Positions 30,017 to 33,612 of a DNA stretch of 33,612 bases are shown one piece after another (the stretch's first letter is position 1; every line of letters begins with the position of its first letter). Origin of the DNA: Streptomyces sp. NBRC 110611. GTDB lineage: Bacteria > Actinomycetota > Actinomycetes > Streptomycetales > Streptomycetaceae. The stretch is from NCBI RefSeq assembly GCF_001590865.1, contig NZ_BBUY01000030.1, positions 1 to 33,612 of the forward strand, written 5' to 3'. Both the position numbers and the translations under genes were made by a program. The notes below the pieces were generated by a model. The model was not told the DNA's origin. It saw only the letters and a program-made list of their open reading frames with translations, and did no database searches.

Positions 30017-31177
30017 TCAGCGGCGGCGGGAGGTTGCCGTGGTGTCCACCGCGAAGAGTTCGCTTTCCACATGGTCCAGGGCCAGTCGCAGCGCGCCGGT
30101 GGCGACCGCCGCCTCGCCCAGGCGCGACAGCGCGACCTGCGGGGGCCGCAGGCAGTAGCGCGCCAGTTCCCGGCGCAGCGGCGTGAGGACGCCGGACAGC
30201 CCGGCCGCCCAGCCGCCGATCACCACCAGCTCGGGGTCGAGCGCCAGCACCAGGGCCGCGACATCGTGCACCAGCCGCTGGAGGAATCGGTCCACCGCCT
30301 CCCGGGCCCGTGCGTCGCCGTCCCGCGCCGCCGCGAAGACCGCGGCGACCTGCTCCTCGTCCAGGGGCTGCAGCGGCTGACCGGTCGTCGACAGCAGCTT
30401 CTCGGGCCTGGCTTCGCGGCCGAGCAGGTGCAGCGCGCCGATCTCGCCCGCCGCTCCGCCGAATCCACGGTGCAGCCGGCCGCCGATCAGCGAGCCGGCC
30501 CCGGGGCTCAGCCCGGCCAGGACGAACACGACGTCGTCGGAGGCGGCCGCCGCGCCCTGCCAGTGCTCGGCCACCACCGCCGCGTTGGCATCGTTCTCGA
30601 CCAGTACCGGGCACCGGAACGACCGCCGCAGCCGGTCGCCCAGCGGGAGTCCCGTCCAGCCGGGCAGCGCGGTGCCCAGCCGTACGGTGCCGTCCGCCTC
30701 CACGATGCCGGGGGTGGCCACCCCGACGGCCCGCAGCGAACCGCGCGGGACGCCCGTACGGCGCAGCAGATCGGCCACCACGGACCGGACCCGCTCCAGC
30801 CGGTCGTCGGCCGGGGCGCTCTCCGCCACGGCACGCTGCCCGGTGTCCACCACCCGGCCGCTCAGATCGGCCAGCAAGGCCGTGACGCGGTGCGGCCCGA
30901 TCTCGATGCCCAGCAGATGCCCGGCCTCGGTACGGAACCGGAACCGGCGCGCCGGACGGCCCTGACGGCGGGTCTCACCCTCCTCGGCGGGCACCTCGAC
31001 CACCAGGCCGGTCTCCATCAGCCCTTCGACCACACCCTCGACCGTGGGCCGGGACAGCCCCGTCACCTGGACGAGGCGGGTGAGCGTGGAGGCGTCCGCG
31101 GCGCGCAGCGCGTGCAGCACCACCGCGGAGTTGATCCGTCGCAACAGGGAGGGATCCCCACCGGTGAGCCGACCCAA
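30017..31177 (-). CDS. ROK-family transcriptional regulator
   Basis: This 386-residue protein has an N-terminal winged helix-turn-helix (about 1-70: GDPSLLRRINSAVVLHALRAADASTLTRLVQVTGLSRPTVEGVVEGLME) and a ROK domain (about 85-375). The sugar-kinase fold is shown by LLGIEIGPHRVTALLADLSG, VGVATPGIV, VENDANAAVVAEH with the putative catalytic Asp, and GFGGAAGEIGALHLLG. The ROK zinc motif CxCGxxGC is missing; GREARPEKLLSTTG stands in its place. It is probably a sugar-responsive repressor without full kinase ability. The start is TTG 31177 with GGGAG seven bases upstream. Longer starts add a basic leader. A possible -10 TACGAT lies at 31215-31210 on the minus strand. The stop faces gntR. Confidence 0.85.
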   Translation of the reverse strand: MGRLTGGDPSLLRRINSAVVLHALRAADASTLTRLVQVTGLSRPTVEGVVEGLMETGLVVEVPAEEGETRRQGRPARRFRFRTEAGHLLGIEIGPHRVTALLADLSGRVVDTGQRAVAESAPADDRLERVRSVVADLLRRTGVPRGSLRAVGVATPGIVEADGTVRLGTALPGWTGLPLGDRLRRSFRCPVLVENDANAAVVAEHWQGAAAASDDVVFVLAGLSPGAGSLIGGRLHRGFGGAAGEIGALHLLGREARPEKLLSTTGQPLQPLDEEQVAAVFAAARDGDARAREAVDRFLQRLVHDVAALVLALDPELVVIGGWAAGLSGVLTPLRRELARYCLRPPQVALSRLGEAAVATGALRLALDHVESELFAVDTTATSRRR

Positions 31178-31327
31178 CGTCCGTCTCCCTCGCTCGGCAT
31201 ATGTGGCGGATCGTAGCCGGTCAGGGGGTGTGCGGCGAGCCCGGGAGGCGGGCGGGCCGGGGCCCGTCACGGCCCCCGCACCCGCGACGGGGAGTCAATT
31301 GTCAGACCCGGCAGCTTTACTGAGGGC

Positions 31328-31777
31328 ATGACACTGGACGAGCAGCTGACCACCATCGACCTGCTGCGCCGCCGGCCGTTCCCCGCCGAGCGGGGCCGGT
31401 CCGCTCTGTTCGAGAGCGGACCGGGCTTCCACATAGCCGCTCTGCGGGTCGGCGAGGCGTTCTGGGACGCGGACCTCACCGAGGTGGCGGAGGCCGAGGA
31501 GGAGTTCGAGGCCGGGCTGACGGCGCTGGTCCAGGCGCTCTCGTTACGGTGGGGCGCACCCGGAACCGTCGATCTCGCCGCCTGCTTGGAACGGACGGCC
31601 ACGGGCCTGCCGGTGCGGCCCCCGCTGGACACGCTCTGCGGATATGTGCCGCGGATGCACGGCTGGCGGGTGCGGGGCCGCTGGATCGGCGTCGGGGTGG
31701 GGCAGGGCGACCCCGAGCTGCCCCTTCAGCTGCTGGTGGCGGTGGGGGAGGAGGACGCGGCGGACACCGCCGGATAG
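31328..31777 (+). CDS. Conserved hypothetical protein
   Basis: This 149-residue acidic protein begins MTLDEQLTTIDLLRRRPFPAERGRSALF and has a compact alpha/beta look. It holds an acidic helix (DLTEVAEAEEEFEAGLTALVQAL), CGYVPRMHGWRVRGRWIGVGVGQGD and a polar tail. It has no signal peptide, membrane segment, Cys pair or catalytic signature. ATG 31328 has GAGGG one base upstream, which is too close to be an ideal site. TTTACT at 31315-31320 could be a -10 giving an almost leaderless message. It is divergent from the ROK gene and converges on mug. I do not recognise a characterised family. Confidence 0.65.
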   Translation: MTLDEQLTTIDLLRRRPFPAERGRSALFESGPGFHIAALRVGEAFWDADLTEVAEAEEEFEAGLTALVQALSLRWGAPGTVDLAACLERTATGLPVRPPLDTLCGYVPRMHGWRVRGRWIGVGVGQGDPELPLQLLVAVGEEDAADTAG

Positions 31778-31804
31778 CGGGCCCTCGTGCCGGCCGGCGC
31801 ACCC

Positions 31805-32377
31805 TCAGCCGTGCCGGGGCTCCGTGGCGTCGGGCTCCGCGAACGCCGCCGTGCGCAGGCGCCCGTACTCCTCCGCCATCGTCTGCAGCGTCCAGTGGGC
31901 GTTCAGACCGCTCGGGTTGGGCAGCGCCCAGATGCGGGTGCCGCCCAGGGTGCGTTCCTGCGGTCCGATCGTGGCGTGCTTGTCGTCGAAGGCGACGCGG
32001 TACGCCATGACACCGGCGACGGCGAGCCAGCGCGGGCGGAGCCGGGCCACCTTCTCGGCCAGCAGCCGGCCGCCCTCGCGGTACTCCGCCGCGGTCAGCT
32101 CGTCGGCCCTGGCGGTCGCCCGCGCCACGACGTTGGTGATGCCCAGTCCGTGCGCGAGCAGTTCCTCCTGCTCGGCGGGCCTGAACTGACGGGGGGTGAA
32201 TCCCGAGGCGTGCAGCACCGGCCAGAAGCGGTTGCCGGGCCGGGCGAAGTGGTGGCCGGTGGCCGCCGTCATCAGCCCCGGGTTGATCCCGCAGAAGAGC
32301 ACCCGCAGGCCGCTCGCCGCCACGTCCGGGACGAGGCGATCACGAGCGGCCTGCAGCTCTTCGGGTGTGAAACGCAT
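31805..32377 (-). CDS. mug: G/U mismatch-specific DNA glycosylase
   Basis: This 190-residue enzyme is of the MUG/TDG branch of uracil-DNA glycosylases, which removes uracil or modified bases opposite G in base-excision repair. The catalytic-loop motif GINPG (about 30-34, with Asn activating water) is followed by HFARPGNRFWPVLHASG and GITNVVARATA. The second motif NPSGLNAHWT (about 150-160) contacts DNA. The ATG 32377 lies one base past the purB stop (TGA 32381-32379), so the gene is very likely co-transcribed and translationally coupled with purB. The frame upstream of 32377 belongs to purB. A nucleotide-metabolism partner and a DNA-repair gene sharing a transcript is notable but not rare in streptomycetes. 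Confidence 0.9.
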   Translation of the reverse strand: MRFTPEELQAARDRLVPDVAASGLRVLFCGINPGLMTAATGHHFARPGNRFWPVLHASGFTPRQFRPAEQEELLAHGLGITNVVARATARADELTAAEYREGGRLLAEKVARLRPRWLAVAGVMAYRVAFDDKHATIGPQERTLGGTRIWALPNPSGLNAHWTLQTMAEEYGRLRTAAFAEPDATEPRHG

Positions 32378-32378
32378 G

Positions 32379-33612
32379 TCAGAGGATCGCGCCCGGGGTG
32401 TACGCGGCGGCCTCCGGGTGCTGCTTGGCGACCTCCTCGATCCGGGCGACGACGGACGCCACCTGGTCGGCGGCGGCACCGGTGAAGGAGAGCTTGTCCG
32501 CCATCAGGTCGTCCAGCTGAGCCCGGTCCAGCGGGATCCGCGCGTCGGCGGCCAGCTTGTCCAGCAGCTCGTTGCGCTCGGCGCCCTGCTCGCGCATCGC
32601 CAGCGCGGAGGCGACCGCGTTCTCCTTGATCGCCTCGTGTGCCACCTCGCGGCCGACACCGGCGCGTACGGCACCCATCAGCACCTTCGTCGTGGCGAGG
32701 AACGGCAGATAGCGGTCCAGCTCACGGGCGACGACGGCCGGGAAGGCGCCGAACTCGTCGAGCACGGTGAGGAAGGTCTCCAGCAGGCCGTCCAGCGCGA
32801 AGAAGGAGTCCGGAAGGGCCACCCGGCGCACCACGGAGCAGGACACATCGCCCTCGTTCCACTGGTCGCCGGAGAGCTCACCGGCCATCGACGCGTAGCC
32901 GCGCAGGATCACCATCAGGCCGTTCACGCGCTCGCAGGAGCGGGTGTTCATCTTGTGCGGCATCGCCGAGGAACCGACCTGGCCGGGCTTGAAGCCCTCG
33001 GTCACCAGCTCGTGACCGGCCATCAGCCGGACCGTCTTGGCGAGCGACGAGGGGGCGGCGGCGAGCTGCACCAGCGTGGTGACCACGTCATAGTCCAGGG
33101 AGCGCGGGTAGACCTGGCCGACGGAGGTGAACGCCCGGCCGAAGCCGAGGTGCGCGGCGATCCGCTGCTCCAGCTCCGCCAGCTTGGCCGCGTCACCGCC
33201 GAGGAGGTCCAGCATGTCCTGCGCGGTGCCCACCGGGCCCTTGATGCCGCGCAGCGGGTAGCGGGAGAGCAGGTCCGCCAGCCGGTCGTACGCCACCAGC
33301 AGTTCGTCAGCCGCGGTCGCGAAGCGCTTGCCGAGGGTGGTGGCCTGCGCGGCGACGTTGTGCGAGCGGCCGGCCATCACCAGCTCGGCGTGCTGCGCGG
33401 CCAGCGAGCCCAGGCGCGCCAGCACGGCGACCGTACGGTCCCGCATCAGCTCCAGGGACAGCCGCACCTGCAGCTGCTCGACGTTCTCCGTCAGATCCCG
33501 GGAGGTCATGCCCTTGTGCACCTGCTCATGGCCGGCCAGGGCGTTGAACTCCTCGATCCGGGCCTTGACGTCGTGCCGGGTGACCTTCTCGCGCTCGGCG
33601 ATCGAGGCCAGG
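32379..33612 (-). CDS. purB: Adenylosuccinate lyase, 5'-truncated
   Basis: This is the C-terminal 411 residues or so of adenylosuccinate lyase, which splits SAICAR and adenylosuccinate in purine synthesis. The window cuts the gene at its 5' side. The first readable codons are LASIAEREKVTRHDVKARI. Visible family motifs are HEQVHKGMTSRDLTENVE, IKGPVGTAQDM and the superfamily signature SSAMPHKMNTRSCERV, whose Ser loop carries the catalytic base. The enzyme is a cytoplasmic tetramer. The frame continues past the right edge at 33612, so the start is not seen. The stop is one base before the mug start. Intact members of this long type are roughly 470-480 residues. Confidence 0.93.
   Translation of the reverse strand, partial: LASIAEREKVTRHDVKARIEEFNALAGHEQVHKGMTSRDLTENVEQLQVRLSLELMRDRTVAVLARLGSLAAQHAELVMAGRSHNVAAQATTLGKRFATAADELLVAYDRLADLLSRYPLRGIKGPVGTAQDMLDLLGGDAAKLAELEQRIAAHLGFGRAFTSVGQVYPRSLDYDVVTTLVQLAAAPSSLAKTVRLMAGHELVTEGFKPGQVGSSAMPHKMNTRSCERVNGLMVILRGYASMAGELSGDQWNEGDVSCSVVRRVALPDSFFALDGLLETFLTVLDEFGAFPAVVARELDRYLPFLATTKVLMGAVRAGVGREVAHEAIKENAVASALAMREQGAERNELLDKLAADARIPLDRAQLDDLMADKLSFTGAAADQVASVVARIEEVAKQHPEAAAYTPGAIL

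Overview
The window is high-GC actinobacterial DNA, almost certainly a Streptomyces chromosome. The signs are strong third-position GC bias, GTG and TTG starts behind GGAGG-type sites, a PAS/GAF/PP2C/HATPase phosphatase, an ECF41 sigma factor, a STAND-type ATPase, and GntR and ROK regulators. No ribosomal or transfer RNA gene and no CRISPR array was seen.

Layout. (1) Bases 1 to about 4295 look like the right end of an integrated mobile element. They hold a non-coding leader with an 11-bp repeat array, a two-gene methyltransferase operon (568-2185), two very small ORFs, and a large serine integrase (2645-4504). The element ends inside a host DUF4442 (hotdog-fold) gene, of which only the last ~100 codons remain (4296-4610). 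The integrase has no stop codon inside the element: its frame runs about 70 codons into the disrupted host gene, so the integrated form should make a chimeric integrase. This is the most unusual structure in the window. (2) From 4611 to the end the DNA looks like ordinary core chromosome. In order: a DedA membrane protein, a small conserved protein, an orphan STAND ATPase with TPR-like repeats, a lipoprotein esterase, a gamma-class carbonic anhydrase, a hexapeptide acyltransferase, a CoA-binding protein, an SseB-like protein, a YigZ/IMPACT protein, a PAS-GAF-PP2C-HATPase protein, SbcD and SbcC, a large lipoprotein, a DUF885 metalloprotein, an ACT-GNAT membrane fusion, a Tat-exported PhoD phosphatase, an ECF41 sigma factor, an Asp/Glu racemase-like protein, a HutC-type GntR regulator, a ROK regulator, a conserved hypothetical, the Mug mismatch glycosylase, and the 5'-truncated end of purB.

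How the genes fit together. SbcC and SbcD form a tight ATGA-overlap operon. purB and mug are one base apart and probably co-transcribed. Most other genes are single transcription units separated by GC-rich hairpins. Two regulatory sites are unusually clear. One is an 11-bp-phased PHO-box-like repeat upstream of phoD. The other is a TTGGTC-TT-GACCAA palindrome over the -35 of a well-spaced promoter for the gntR gene, close enough to the divergent racemase gene to affect both.

Limits: the left end of the element (attL, the 5' part of DUF4442 and any cargo) and the start of purB lie outside the window. All family assignments come from reading motifs, with no database search.
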